Source: Isoetes taiwanensis
Taxonomy: Eukaryota > Streptophyta > Lycopodiopsida > Isoetales > Isoetaceae
Length of the DNA: 64,000 nt
NCBI GenBank assembly: GCA_021234155.1
Contig: JAJEKV010000080.1
Location: 296,182 to 360,181 of the forward strand
Direction of reading: 5' to 3'
The notes beneath the pieces were generated by a model that searched no databases, was not told where the DNA came from, and saw only the letters and a program-made list of their open reading frames with translations. Below, piece by piece: positions 1-11,225 of the stretch. The position numbers and the translations under genes are program-made. Each line of letters starts with the position of its first letter. Within the stretch, counting starts at the first letter, position 1.

Positions 1-743
1 TAGTACGTATAGTACTATGCAAGAGCTATTATATGTATCCAGAGGTAAAATACGCGTACGTAAACAACACTGCTCCCTATGCAAAAACTGCCACGGACTG
101 GCAGAACAGGGTAGAGGCGATCAATGCTGCGGCATTAAAAAATGCGACCACATTTCTGTTTGCAAAGGCCATTGCGAAGATCTGCAGAAAATAAAATGTG
201 GGCTTGGAGCAAAATGGCCAGAAGGCACTGCCAGAACTGGCTATGGCGGTGGAAGACGAAGTTCCCCTCTGCTTCGCTATCTCTAGGCGACGCCAGGAAG
301 CAGAGATCGCATCCCCACCTTCCACCCAAGCTCCCATAAAATCCGCACCGTCTACGCATCCTCAGGCATCCCTCAAATCCCAAAGTCCACAGCCGTGGAC
401 GAGGGATATGCCACAATATTCTTCAATCGTGGCCCTCTATGTGTCTTGACCCATACTCCCCAGGGGTTGCCCTACGGGCAACCCAAAAACCCGTAATAAA
501 CATATCCTAATACACATATCTAATAAACATATCGTAATACACACGGATGGTTCAAATTACGCGTATATTCCTTTTATTTTATTTGGCAGAAAATCTTTTC
601 GCATTTTCTAGAGCGGCGCCGCTTAGCCCCAGACTTCTTGCCTTCTTGCCCTTCTACGACATCCAAGAAACACGGTTCAGCCCTATCATCACCGTAGTCA
701 AGAAAAAGGGAGCTATTACATTGCCGATATAGCCAAGAAAACA
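1..743. other. Unrecognised sequence with a short hairpin
   Basis: I see no recognisable gene here. Several overlapping short open frames exist between 17 and 450 on both strands, but none resembles a family I know. A 9-bp perfect stem with a 3-nt loop lies at 464-484 (GGGTTGCCC, TAC, GGGCAACCC). The same hairpin theme recurs at 8123-8146 and 12562-12587, so this is probably repeat-derived. Confidence 0.5.
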
Positions 744-1095
744 CGAGCTGTCGGATGGGCATATTTGCCCTTTATTCCAAGATCTGGACTGCACATAACG
801 ATCCTCGTTTGTGGGGTATGCATGTACAAGTTTTTTGTATACTGTATATTAAAGTTTGCAAAATACTATAAGGTTTGAGAGAATGTACTCAATGGTGTTA
901 ATTTTGTACATGTATTGTAAATTTTTTGGGGCTCTCGCTGCCCTACGTAACCCCCCGTGTGAATATGCACCCAAACCAAAGGGGGTTTAAGGGGGATTTT
1001 AATTTAAATGTGTTAAATGCAATGGTTTGTGTTAATAATGTTAATGGTAGTTGTGTGTTGATTGCTATATTAAAAAAATTTGGGCCCCGGCCCTA
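744..1095. repeat. Repeat module, left copy (part inverted relative to partner)
   Basis: About 90 bp at 744-832 is the reverse complement of 44596-44680, sharing the stretch that reads GGGCATATTTGCCCTTTATT here. About 155 bp at 935-1090 matches 44690-44850 in the direct orientation (GTGTGAATATGCACCCAAAC). The two adjacent segments are therefore in opposite relative orientation in the two copies. No protein is encoded. I infer the end of a mobile element that was rearranged in one copy. Confidence 0.7.
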
Positions 1096-2966
1096 AGAAA
1101 CAAATGTAGATAAACTTTAAGGGCCTAAATCGTTAAACAACCTACTCGTATGAACGACCAACAAAAATCGCACACGAGTTTGCAACCTACTGTATGAACA
1201 ACCAACAAAATCCGCTGCGAAGTTTGCAACTTCTTTGGGCATGGTGCAACCAAACGAAGAACCGTGAAAGCCAACTAGAACAAAGGGTTGGGAAGGCAAT
1301 GCCTTCAAAAACAAGATCAAGTGCTTTGTGGGAAACTTGATTACGGTTGCTTGCTAGGGCGCTAAGCGTTCCCTAACCATCTTGTGGTCTTTGATTTGAA
1401 ACAAGAAGAGTGGTAGGGCCAAGCCATACTGCATTATTGACCCATATTCCTTGTGCAAGATAAACTGCATACAATGAAAAACCAAGCATGGACACCAACT
1501 TTTGTCATTTGAAATGACATTAAGAGCCTGAGCCGTTGTTACAAAATGGAAAACAATTCAACAAGCTTGCTCCATGAATAAAACAATTTAACAAGTTAAA
1601 CTATGTTAATTAATAAACTTGAAGCTCTTATTTTACTCCTCGCTCTAGCGAGTGTAATTACTTAGTCAGAAGAACAATTCAGACAGAGCTTTGCCTTATG
1701 CTGTGCCTTTGCCTTACCGAGTCAGAAGAACAACTCAGACAGAGTTCACATTTATCTCTTAAATTGAGAACCACAGCGAAAGTCCACTTGTAATTAAGAA
1801 AGGGGAGGGACCAACCTGAAAGATTTTTTATCTTAGACCTCCGGAAAAGACAAATGGGGGGTCCTGGTAAGCGATTTCCCTTAATCCAAAGAGCCAGCAG
1901 CTGCCCCAATCTTCGCATCAACAAAAAGGTAACAAGAAGCAAGAGCTTTCACATGATGGCAATAGCTTCATGCTCCACATACTCTGCAACATCAGATGAA
2001 TACGGTATTTGTGCTCGACGGACTTGGTTTGTCCAACCTCATCTGGGCTCATGCTTAAGTATCTGCGCAGCAAGATTTAAGTATTGGGCCCATGAATAAA
2101 GCATCTGAGATTAGGAATTTGGGTGAAGTGTCAGAAACAAGCCGTTCAGTTTAAGCATCTCAATGCGGCACAAATCTATTGGCAATGGCTGTTTTTCTCC
2201 CTTTAGTCATTTGCAGGTCGAGCTATGGATGCATTATCTAAAGTAAAGAAAGCCGATTTGGACAAGACCCATTTGAGTTTACGTACCGGAACCACAGTGG
2301 GCTGCAAAGGAAAAAGATAGCATAAAAAGAACAACTCCCCATTTGCAAAGCCATAGCCCATCTCAAATCCCTTCATAATGAGAACCGGTTGATTCTTAAA
2401 TAAAACCCGGATCCCGCATGATTCGTAAATATTCAATGATCACAAATCTTTAGTCTTACTTTTAGCAAATCCTCTTTCGTGCCCATTTGCTGCTTGATTT
2501 GGCTTGCCCACATGCGCAATTTGAGCTCCATGACAGATCGATTAGCTCGTCCATGAAACAATTGGAGCTGACCCCGAAGAAACTTCTGCAGAAAAATCTA
2601 CCTGGTGCTGACCCATGAAGAAATCCCTGCAGGAATACACCTGAATGGAAAAATAAAAAGGGGGAACTGACCTACCCCTTGGATCGAATCGCTGCTTCAA
2701 AAACACCGCAAAAACTTCTGCGGAAGGACCACCCGGGTGGAACAGAGGGAAGAATTAAAGCCTGAGGGTGCAACACCACAGTTAGAATCGGCCACAAGCC
2801 CTAACCGTGCCCTAATTCTGGCTGTCTCTAATCTCATGAGAAAAGGGCTTTTATTATAAGCCCTTGATCTTTTTGAATTAAAAGAGGGCTTTCTTTGTAA
2901 GTCATCTGATCTTAACCATTGAGGAGGATGAAACAAAAATTGCACAAATTGCATGCAAAAATTTGG
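1096..2966. other. No recognisable gene; cargo between shared repeat modules
   Basis: This stretch lies between the left module (935-1090) and the right module (2967-3085), both shared with 44.7-47.6 kb, but its own sequence does not match the cargo there. It contains a small direct duplication of a GTCAGAAGAACAA..CAGACAGAG motif around 1663 and 1718. Short open frames on the minus strand (1679-1942, 2203-2436, 2697-2954) show no family resemblance. Confidence 0.5.
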
Positions 2967-3085
2967 TGCACTCTAGATGTACTGATTAGTATGCCTCGTG
3001 CAATACGCCCATGAAATCATATGAAAACCATGCCAAAAAGCGTATAAAATCACAAAAAAAACCCCCTGTTATAATGCTACATATT
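2967..3085. repeat. Repeat module, right end (copy 1)
   Basis: This segment matches 47444-47572. Both begin with CACTCTAGAT(G/A)TACT and end with CCCCCTGTTAT(A/T)ATGCTACATATT, and similarity stops at the same base in both. Together with the left module it defines an element type with conserved ends and different interiors. Confidence 0.65.
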
Positions 3086-3138
3086 CTGGCTTCGTCGCCG
3101 CAGCCAAGAAATAGGGCTCAGTCCATTTGCAGAGGCCG

Positions 3139-3354
3139 TGTAAGGAACCTTAGGACAAAAAGATATATACATTTATACATGTATTTGTACAGTATTTTTG
3201 TACTTGTCTTTTGGTTCATGTCTTTTCACATGGACAAAAGGCCACAATTTTGTACATTTTTGTTAACTTGGAATAAGAGGTAGTTTAGGAACTGATGGTC
3301 TCTTTATGAATGCGGTCTCTTTATGAATGCGTCTCTTGTTCCTTGTTCATTACA
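3139..3354 (+). repeat. 5' LTR of the short retrotransposon
   Basis: This is a 216-bp LTR running from TGTAAGG to TTACA. It contains a tandem duplication of about 17 bp (GGTCTCTTTATGAATGC, 3298-3333) that is absent from the 3' LTR and from the solo LTR near 14.7 kb. Confidence 0.85.
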
Positions 3355-3356
3355 TA

Positions 3357-3369
3357 TGGTATCAGAGCC
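3357..3369 (+). promoter_or_regulatory. Primer binding site, tRNA-Met initiator type
   Basis: TGGTATCAGAGCC, two bases after the end of the LTR, is the standard plant retrotransposon primer site complementary to the 3' end of initiator tRNA-Met. Confidence 0.9.
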
Positions 3370-5715
3370 ATAAAAACGGAAGGGACACCAAGAAGATTGG
3401 AAGAGCAAATCCTAAAACAAGGTGTGATTCCTTTTGGCATTTGCTTTGCTCTAAGAATTAATTTTTGAATGCAGCAATAAAAAGGAAACGCAAGAAACAT
3501 CGAATCTGTAAGAAGTAGATGATCTTTCAATAAGAGAGGATTCGTTGGAAGGTTTGGAAATTGCTGCAAGAACATTTAAAGGAATCTAAGAAAGCTTGCA
3601 AGTAGAAGGATTAGAGCAGTCCGTCAAAGTCTATGGTCATATGGAAATTTGCAAGCATGAGCAGTATGTTGCTGAAAAAAAAAACCCTGAAGTAAAACCT
3701 GCCAAAATTTTGTTTCGTCTTTGCTTCTGTATGTTCTGCCGGTTGGCAGAGGAACAAATTAGACGGGAAAGGTTTTGCGGGAGACAAGCATCCCACGGCC
3801 TTGTAAGATCTTCATTTGGGAAAAATCGGGGCAGCATGTTAAAAAAAAAAAAAACAAAAAAAAGCTTACGACGAGATTCAAGCCCCGGAACAGAATTTAG
3901 CATGTTTAAGAAATATATGAAATGGGGAACCCCAACCTGCCGCAAAAACAGGAAGATTTCTGAAACATGCAGAAACAGAGGTTGGATCTATGAAAGCATA
4001 AGAACAAGAACCTGCTAAGAACTAAGAACTTAGGAATCGATTTATAAGAATAAGCATTAAGAACCATTTTGATTAAGAATAATCTTGGACCTCTTGCAAG
4101 AAACCCCAAATTTCTGGAGATTGGATTTCTATGGCAAGATTTGCTCTTTGAAGAAATCTTCCGGAAATATTGCCTCTGTAAGATCGCCCTTGTGTAGGGC
4201 GGCAGCAACTTCCGAAAAGGAACAGGCCACAGACTGTTTTGTGGGCTGTAGGGAAACATGCATATGCCTGCTTCATTCACAAAGCCATGCCGCTGCAAAA
4301 GATTCCCCGTTTTAATTCCTTTGAATTTTCTCCCACAACTTGGACATAATGAACTTGGACTTTTGTCGATGATCAAGAATACTTAAGTTACCGCATTGTC
4401 GGATTATGAAGAAACCATCACGAAAAAGAACCAGACAAAGGAAGCAGGCAAAAATGTAAAGAAGAGGCGCAAAACCAAGAAGACCTAAAAAGAAAAGGTA
4501 AAGGGGGAAAAGAAGAAATTAATTATTAAGTGTTTGAAGTTCGTGCTATGAAGCTAACAAATGCTTTTATAAGTTGATTAGGCCACATTTCTAAGAGTTA
4601 TGTTCTTAAATGGTGACGGTTCAATTCTCACTTAGAACAAACATGTAAGTATTTTTAGCACTATGAATTTTTCTAAATCCGTGAAGACAAGTTCTAGAGG
4701 GATTTTAAAAAACTCATAACAACATTTTCAAAGGAAAAACTTACCTTTTGTTAAATGTTGTAAGGTCATCCTATTGTTCTCTCAGATTAAGAACATAAGA
4801 AAATTTATGACCCATGTTGTCATGGTAAGGATCTATGTTCCTTCAATTGGACGACAGGACTCTGTTAAGACTAAGAGCATATGCCTTTGTAAACGAACTT
4901 TTGCAAAGCATATGAGGACATTGGACAAGATGAACATTTACCCAAGGTTCTCTTAAGGATGTTGTTTACTCTTGACCAACCTAAGGACAAAAATTTAAAT
5001 TTTGTTTTATCAGGACATAGGAATTTGTGGATTGACATCATGTTAGCCACATACGAACAAGATCTTTTAAAGGTCAATTCTAGAATTGTCTGATGTGTTG
5101 AGACTCGGAGTCTTAATATTTCAACACTCTAAAAGTAAGAAGTATTCATAAAAATGTGGAACCTAAGTTTTATGACAATGATGACATGACATTAAGAACC
5201 TTCTCACAAGAAATTCACACTAGCCATCTCTTTGGCAATGGTGTTCTAACTAACTGTCTATAGTTAGTCTATGAAATTGGTTGGCGAGTCTCATGATGAG
5301 ATGGTCGACTGGGTAGTGAAATCTCTACTACTCTAAGGACTAAGTTACGGACAACTTTTAGATATGAAGTTGTATGATGCCTCTAAGATGCTTGGCGTGA
5401 GAAAGAGAAGGTTTGATGATATTTATTCACTGATAGTCCAAATGTTAATCTAAAATCAACCCTGGATACAAGATTGGCCATACGAAATTTAAATAAACAA
5501 ATAAGGTTCTATTATTCAAGACAACCCCTCACACAATGAAGGTGTTGAAGACTTAATCCTATTGAAGACCCTATATGGGAATGAAGACTTTCTCTAAGCA
5601 CATGCTATACGAGAAAGATGCTTATCCTGAGATTCTAGACGAACTCTTAGGAACTCTTCAGACTTGAAGACATGGACTGACAATGAGGACATTGTCTTTT
5701 TTAAGTCGGAGAGAA

Positions 5716-5871
5716 TGTAAGGAACCTTAGGACAATACGTGTCTTTTGGTTCATGTCTTTGCACATGGACAAAAGGCCACAATTTTGTACATTTTTGTTA
5801 ACTTGGAATAAGAGATGTAGATTAGGAACTAATGGTCTCTTTATGAACGCGTCTCTTGTTCCTTGTTATCA
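5716..5871 (+). repeat. 3' LTR of the short retrotransposon
   Basis: This copy aligns with the 5' LTR but lacks about 50 bp after GGACAA. It is preceded by the purine tract CGGAGAGAA. An open frame starts inside this LTR at 5753 and continues without a stop into the transposase sequence downstream; that Met is an LTR codon, not the transposase start. Confidence 0.85.
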
Positions 5872-7661
5872 TAGACTTGGCGTAAGTAAGGAGAGGAAGA
5901 AAGTTGTTCCACTAGAAGTGCATATTAGTATGTTGGATGCAAAAGCAGAAAGGGTGAAGTGCGTGATGAGAATTATGTATTTTACAGCTAAGAATGACTT
6001 GTCCATGAACTTCTACTCAACATTATGTGCCCATCATCGCTTCTTGGAAACCCCAGGTATGCCTATTAGTGATGATTACTCCTCCTATACAAATCCCAAA
6101 TCTGGTCGCGAGTTCTTGGATGCTTTCTACTCTATTTACTTTGAAGCTCTTCGGCAGGATGTGCTTAGAAGTCCATATTATTCTATTCTCATTGATAAAA
6201 GCACGGATATTTCTTTGGATCAACACCTTATCGTGTACGTTACATTCTTGAAAGATGCAGGTAAGGGATTGCCCGTTACTAAATTTTTGAAGTTGTTGAA
6301 TGTGAGTAGTGGAGGTGCAAATGATATGTATGTTGCATTGAAGTGTCTTTTGGAAGGACTAGGTTTTGATTTGCAAAAGATGGTTGGTTTTGGATCCGAT
6401 GGGGAAAGTGCTATGGTTGGCTCACAAACTGGAGTAGCAACGAGATTTAAGATGGAAACACCACATCTTTTGAGTGTTCATTGTATAGCACATAGAGAGG
6501 CTTTAGCCATGGCTGATGCATATGAATCTATTCCAGAATTTAAGACACTGGACAAGTTGCTAAAAAGGCCACAAGTTGGGTGGGAAGATCATCTAAAAGG
6601 CATTCTTTCCTCCAAGATATTGTCAAGTGTTTTCAAAAGAAGAAATTGAATTTGCTTCAAATGCATGAAGTGCGTTGGTTGTCGAGAGGAGATGTCATGA
6701 AAAGAGTTGTGAGGCTCATGGGTCCAATTTTGGAAGTTTGGAAACTAGATGAGAAGGAAATGTATGGCTACTTTACACACTATGGCGTGCAATTTTTCTT
6801 TCATATGCTAGCAGATGTTCTTCCTTCAATGAATGAGATAAGCAAGAAAATTCAGTTTGATCACGTTGACATTGCTTCAATTGGAAACATGATAAGTACA
6901 ATATGCAATATTTGGTGGGAGAATTTGGACAAGGTGCACCACATATAACATCATTCTTGCAAGCTACGAAGGAGCATGGATGTGTTCAATTTACAGATAA
7001 CCAAGGTATGATACATGTTCATGCTTTACATTTTGGTCTCATGCATAAAAAGGACACACATTGTATGTTGAATTCTAAGGAAGCTTGCATTGCATTGGGG
7101 AAGAGATACATAACGCTTATGATTGACTCATTGAAGAAAAGGCTTGATGATATGGATATTTTTGATGGTGCAAAGTTGTTTAGCCCAAGGGATTATCCTC
7201 GTGATGTAAAGTCTCTTCATGCTAAAGCATCCCAATGGTTACATCGCGTGGTCAACAAATTTGGTAGTGGTCTAAATCCCTTGGTTGATGCACATAGTTG
7301 CAAAGGTGAGTTAGTAAAGTTTATTGTCAAAATGGATAAGGTGTGTCAAAAATGGAAAATGATTGATTCTTGGGAACGATGTTGTGATGAAGATATGTGG
7401 TTTGTAGCTCACCCACAATTGGCCAAGTTGTGGCAAATTATACTGGTGCTTCCTAGTAGTACGGCCATTTGTGAAACAGGTTTTTCAAAGCAAAACTACA
7501 TAAAAGACGATGATCGCTCTCGTCTTGACTTGAAGGTGCTAGATGAGCTCATGTTTTTATCATTAACGGGACCAGAAGAAGAGAAGCTTGATGTTGATGG
7601 CACTTTTAATCTTTGGCGTGAGAAGAAGAATCGAAGAATGCTTGATTTAAATGAGCATTAG
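5872..7661 (+). pseudogene. hAT-family transposase, ZNF862-like (DUF4371 plus hAT dimerisation), 5'-truncated
   Basis: The translated sequence follows the ZNF862-like hAT family. An N-terminal DUF4371 region has ILIDKSTDIS (about 6190), SDGESAMVG (about 6400) and HCIAHR (about 6480). The C-terminal hAT dimerisation region has LWQIILVLPSSTAICETGF, NYIKDDDRSRL and LDELMFLSLTGP (7430-7580). The coding frame changes near 6570 and again near 6945, where ATATAACATC looks like a 2-bp insertion, so no full protein can be made. The N-terminal zinc-finger part is missing because the LTR retrotransposon ends immediately upstream. Hits of this family in plants are usually transposon genes, not host genes. 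Identity is firm; non-functionality follows from the visible frameshifts. Confidence 0.9.
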
Positions 7662-8580
7662 TGTTGTACTTATTTCTGAAAATTGACTATAATCATATGA
7701 CTTTTATATATTTAACTTAACTCTTATGTTTTAAATTCTTATGAATTAAATGATTTGCTGGAATTTAATGATTTTAATACAATCTTTATGTGTTAAATAT
7801 TGCGAGTGCTTTTTTATATTTAAGTATTTTAAGGAGACAAAAAAAAACAAGGTGCTGGGCACAGAGGGTTGCCCTCCGTGTCCCGAGGGTGAAGTGGCTT
7901 AAATAATACTTCAAAGTCATGTTTTCATCAATCAAATTGCTACTTCAAAACAATACAATACTTGATACTTGATTCTTGTTTTCAACAAGAATTTCATCCT
8001 TACTGACCGACAACAGGGCTAACCGCCAATTTATTGGCAGCAACCAGTTCCGAGCAGTCACCATCATATCCTAGGCATATGCCGCCTTTTACCTGGATAT
8101 GCCCACAAACCCACATAAGCGAGGGTTTGCCTCCCTGGGGCAACCCAAAAAGTGTTCCACTTGATGCAAAATTGTAGTTAGGTAACATATGGCAGAATAT
8201 TTGAAGCTTTAACGTTGAATGTTAGCTTTACTTCCAATTGCTATACGGGAACTTTGGAAACTATATGATGTCTTGATGATTATGTAAAGTTTTATTGTCT
8301 TAAAGTTGGTGAAGTTCATCTTATTATGCCCAATTTTCTAAATGTTAATAGTTATTTGGAATCCATTCAACTATTTAGTGAAAGACGTTCCTTGAAACTG
8401 GGCGCCCACACAATTTCAAACTGCACCACTGTATACTTTTGTTGCAATGTTCTATGCTACACACGTGTGTGAACGTTATCCAATCATGTAATTTGAATAG
8501 AAGTCTCACATCTTAATGCTATTATATCCCATTACGTTATACTAATCACCTTCTATTCTAGACATTAGAATTGTGCTTGC
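7662..8580. other. Intergenic, repeat-derived; no gene seen
   Basis: AT-rich 3' flank of the hAT remnant. A GGGTTGCCC-type hairpin occurs near 7868, and a repeat segment at about 8089-8160 matches 12530-12597. No hAT terminal inverted repeat could be identified. Confidence 0.5.
8089..8160. repeat. Dispersed hairpin-ended repeat, copy 1
   Basis: The pattern GGATATGCCCACAAACCCAC followed by a GGGTTTGCC/GGCAACCC stem-loop matches 12530-12597. The partner reads GATATGCCACAGACCCACAC before the same stem-loop. Small non-coding dispersed repeat; superfamily unknown. Confidence 0.6.
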
Positions 8581-9041
8581 TTAAGTTCTAACAAGCTTTC
8601 TGCATGCAGCAAGAAGAAGATGGAGCGATCTCCCCGGGCCCAAGCCTCTCGCCCAAGTTTTCAATGGCGCTGCCAACCTCCACCCTCTTCTATATCCCCT
8701 GCATTTGAAAATGCAGACCAATTCGTCTGATACCAACTCAATTGTGCTGCTTTCTGCCTCCCACATCACCTTCCACAATCGTAGTCATGCAGCAGGAGGT
8801 GGACGAGGCAATCTCCTCCACGATCCCATGCAAGTTGCAGATGCCTTGTAGACTGGATGAAGTGGCCAACAGGTCCATTACCAATTGTAGATCGATTAGA
8901 ATGGATTTGTTCTCCTCAAAAAGGAGGACTGAAGCCTCATTTACACCCAGCTGCTGGCACTCGACCAGCTTTTTTCGTTTTAAACCCTTTTTTTTTTCGT
9001 TCTTGAGCTCCATCTGTTTTGACTGCGCTCTCTCAATGTAA
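8581..9041 (-). other. Unrecognised open frames
   Basis: Two overlapping minus-strand open frames (8738-9013 and 8581-8778) appear to continue each other in different frames. The first has a lysine-rich start and a leucine-rich middle; the second is rich in Trp, Arg and Ala. I recognise no domain. A 10-base match to the tRNA-Met primer site occurs on the minus strand at 8726-8735 but lies within coding-like sequence. Possibly retroelement-derived. Confidence 0.25.
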
Positions 9042-10624
9042 CATTTTCCCCTACTAAATATATCACATGCTAATCGGCGCCACTAAAACTAGTTTGTACG
9101 ACACTTGTTTTCAATGAATTACTATTATGAACTCCCTAAATTCATATTGTTACTGTTATGCACGAGTACCATAATGAATTAATGTTATGTTATTGTCGAT
9201 ATTACAACAACCCTTATATCTACATTACTCTTATTGTCTTTAACTGAAAGAACTCGTATGTATGCCTGACTTTGAAGGGTATGCCATTCTGGAAAAACAT
9301 ATTAAGAGGTCTATTCTATAAAGCTTATTTTTCTCAATTCACTGTGTGCTCTGTGCCAACATTCATGTATATATCAGCTAAATCGCCAAATCCAATATAA
9401 TAGTATATGCAAAGACATCCTTTAGTGGGTATACGTTATAAAGAAGTCGAGTTTCAGGATATGCAGTGGTTAAACTATGTGGCTTCTAGCATACATTCAG
9501 GAAGCATATGATTTTGTTGCATATGTTTGAAAAGTTGATCATGACCATCTTGCAATATACCCTATACTTTATCTCCATGAGACATTATCTCAAACTGCTT
9601 TCTTCGAGGATGCAAATGATGATATTTTTCTAGTTTGTTCAAAGCCAAATTATAAAAGAATTTTCATGAACATTATATGAAGAACCTGAGATATTTTCTC
9701 AAGGACTTTGATAACAAAAATGGGAGTCCATAAATCCAATGACATGGTAAGCTAAAATTGTAAAAATAGAAGCCATGAGGCGTGATACCAGCTTTTTCTG
9801 AAAAACCTTACTTTACAGTTCTCTTGGCCACCCTTTTAGTCTTTGGTTCGAAAGTTCTTTTGATTCGAAAATAAGGGGGTTTCAACCCCAAAAAATTGGG
9901 CCATCCTTCAAAATTTCCAATAAGGTAAAAAAAAAATGAGGGATTTCGGGCAATATAAGCTTAAAAAAAGAGGTGAGATGATTTTTTCTCCGGTAACATA
10001 AATGGAGGGCAGCATTTTTTCCAGTAAATTCGACCCTGAAATGGGAACCAAGGTACTATAGCACCATTCTTCATCGTTGTTTCAGGTGTGGTAGATATAG
10101 CATTGTAATGTTCAAGCTTTTTGGCGACAGTAAAACACATATAATACATACCACATATAATACAACATTTAATAACATATAATATAACATTTAATGGATG
10201 ATGGAAACATTTTCTTCATATACTGCGAAAATGAGATCAATCAATTGATCATAAGTGACAGACAAAGAAAGAAAAGGTTAACAAATAAAATGGTTGTGAG
10301 CAAAGTTAGAGAAATACTCGTGCTCTCATAAGTCCTACAACTCAACTTCAGGATCAACCCTGGATACTCAACACTTGTGGACGAACCATCTTTGTCCTTC
10401 CAATGCGCATGAAACATTAGCTAAAATTGAAAGTATATTAAGTTGTGATATTTCTAGATCATATCTTATTACAACGACTGTTCTCTGCAACATATTCCTA
10501 CTTGGGCCTTTGTTGGAGGGACCTCAAATGGTATATCACAATGGTAGGCCAGATTCATGGAATAGATTTTAAAGCTTCACAAATGCAAGCCATCTTCAAT
10601 GTAGCATGTGCTTTCCATTAAGTT
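9042..10624. other. No gene recognised
   Basis: AT-rich sequence with homopolymer runs (for example near 9930 and 9965). Short open frames on both strands show no family resemblance. Confidence 0.5.
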
Positions 10625-10846
10625 CTAACTGATAATGCACTCTCGTGCACTGCCATGGCTGTCTTCTGAGGACGCATCATCTGAATCATCACCAGGATCT
10701 TCGTCATTATGGTCATCTACATGAAGGTAGTGCTCCCACTCAGATTGCATCTGCCTTCTTTGCAAATGGAGGACACACATAACAATTTCTGGTGTAAGAG
10801 AAACATGCGTACAACCTTCACGTTTACGACGGTTTGTCTCCATAAT
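10625..10846 (-). other. Terminal exon of the DCAF8-like pseudogene
   Basis: 222 nt including the stop codon. The reading frame continues from the preceding exon (AEK then IMETNRRKRE). It includes the conserved ALTP-type helix (SLTPEIVMCVLHLQRR) and an acidic C-terminal tail (DDHNDEDPGDDSDDASSED). Confidence 0.75.
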
Positions 10847-11022
10847 CTAAAATCCAGCAAGTTAGAAAAGCCAGTCAAGCAATCTTCTTAAGTGGAAGTG
10901 CAGGAATTATAAGAAATGCATGCAGAAGCCATCAGCAAGACATTTCATGCAAAAAAAGCAGTTCCATAAAGAATGAATCTCATTATGATGAAGAAGACTA
11001 ATAAAGATTAGAAAACTGAGAC

Positions 11023-11121
11023 CTTCTCTGCATCAGCTGGAAGAGACTGCAATTCAGGAGCTATTGGTGTCCATATTCTCACAGTTTTGTCATATCCACT
11101 TGTTGCAAGAATAGTGGCATG
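11023..11121 (-). other. WD40-blade exon of the DCAF8-like pseudogene
   Basis: 99 nt, exactly 33 codons in phase 0, between an AG acceptor-like dinucleotide at 11122-11123 and a GT donor at 11031-11022 (minus sense). It encodes a WD blade ending TVRIWTP followed by PADAEK, as in the plant family. Confidence 0.75.
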
Positions 11122-11225
11122 CTAGATGCTTTCCTCCAGATTTCTTCCATATAAATAAGTTTCCACAATCAGACCCACTAACCTGTGTCGTTAAACACTG
11201 AGTCCAAAGAGATTAAGTAAATAAC

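Larger units (their letters stand above)
3139..5871 (+). mobile_element. Short non-autonomous LTR retrotransposon, copia-like in layout
   Basis: Two direct repeats beginning TGTAAGGAACCTTAGGACAA bound a 2.4-kb interior. A tRNA-Met primer site follows the 5' LTR after two bases, and a short purine tract precedes the 3' LTR. The interior has no recognisable gag, protease, integrase or reverse transcriptase, only short open frames, so the element would depend on proteins in trans. The two LTRs differ by substitutions and by a deletion near the 5' end of the 3' LTR, indicating an old insertion. No 5-bp target duplication is visible: the left flank is GGCCG and the right flank reads TAGAC. The 3' LTR runs directly into hAT transposase sequence. 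Confidence 0.85.
10625..11225 (-). pseudogene. DCAF8/ASG2-like WD40 gene, 3' end, decayed
   Basis: Two minus-strand segments with good splice signals encode the C-terminus of a plant DCAF8-type protein, a WD40 substrate receptor for CUL4-DDB1 ubiquitin ligases. The segment at 11121-11023 encodes 33 residues including ILATSGYDKTVRIWTP (a WD40 blade) and SLPADAEK, ending at an AAG|GT donor. The segment at 10846-10625, after TTTTAG, encodes IMETNRRKREG, VLHLQRRQMQ and an acidic Asp/Ser/Glu tail ending in TAG. Upstream, 11182 to about 11131 encodes VSGSDCGNLFIWKKSGG, but it runs into HATILATSG out of frame. The usual linker of roughly 20 residues between these motifs is missing. No exons for the earlier blades were found. 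The deletion and the missing 5' exons point to a pseudogene fragment. Confidence 0.8.

Noticed and set aside
3596-4018. 140-codon open frame as gag of the short LTR element
   Set aside because: No zinc knuckle or gag-like motif; it includes a Lys run encoded by an A homopolymer.
8726-8735. tRNA-Met primer site on the minus strand marking another LTR element
   Set aside because: Only ten bases match, they fall inside a coding-like frame, and no LTR end precedes them.
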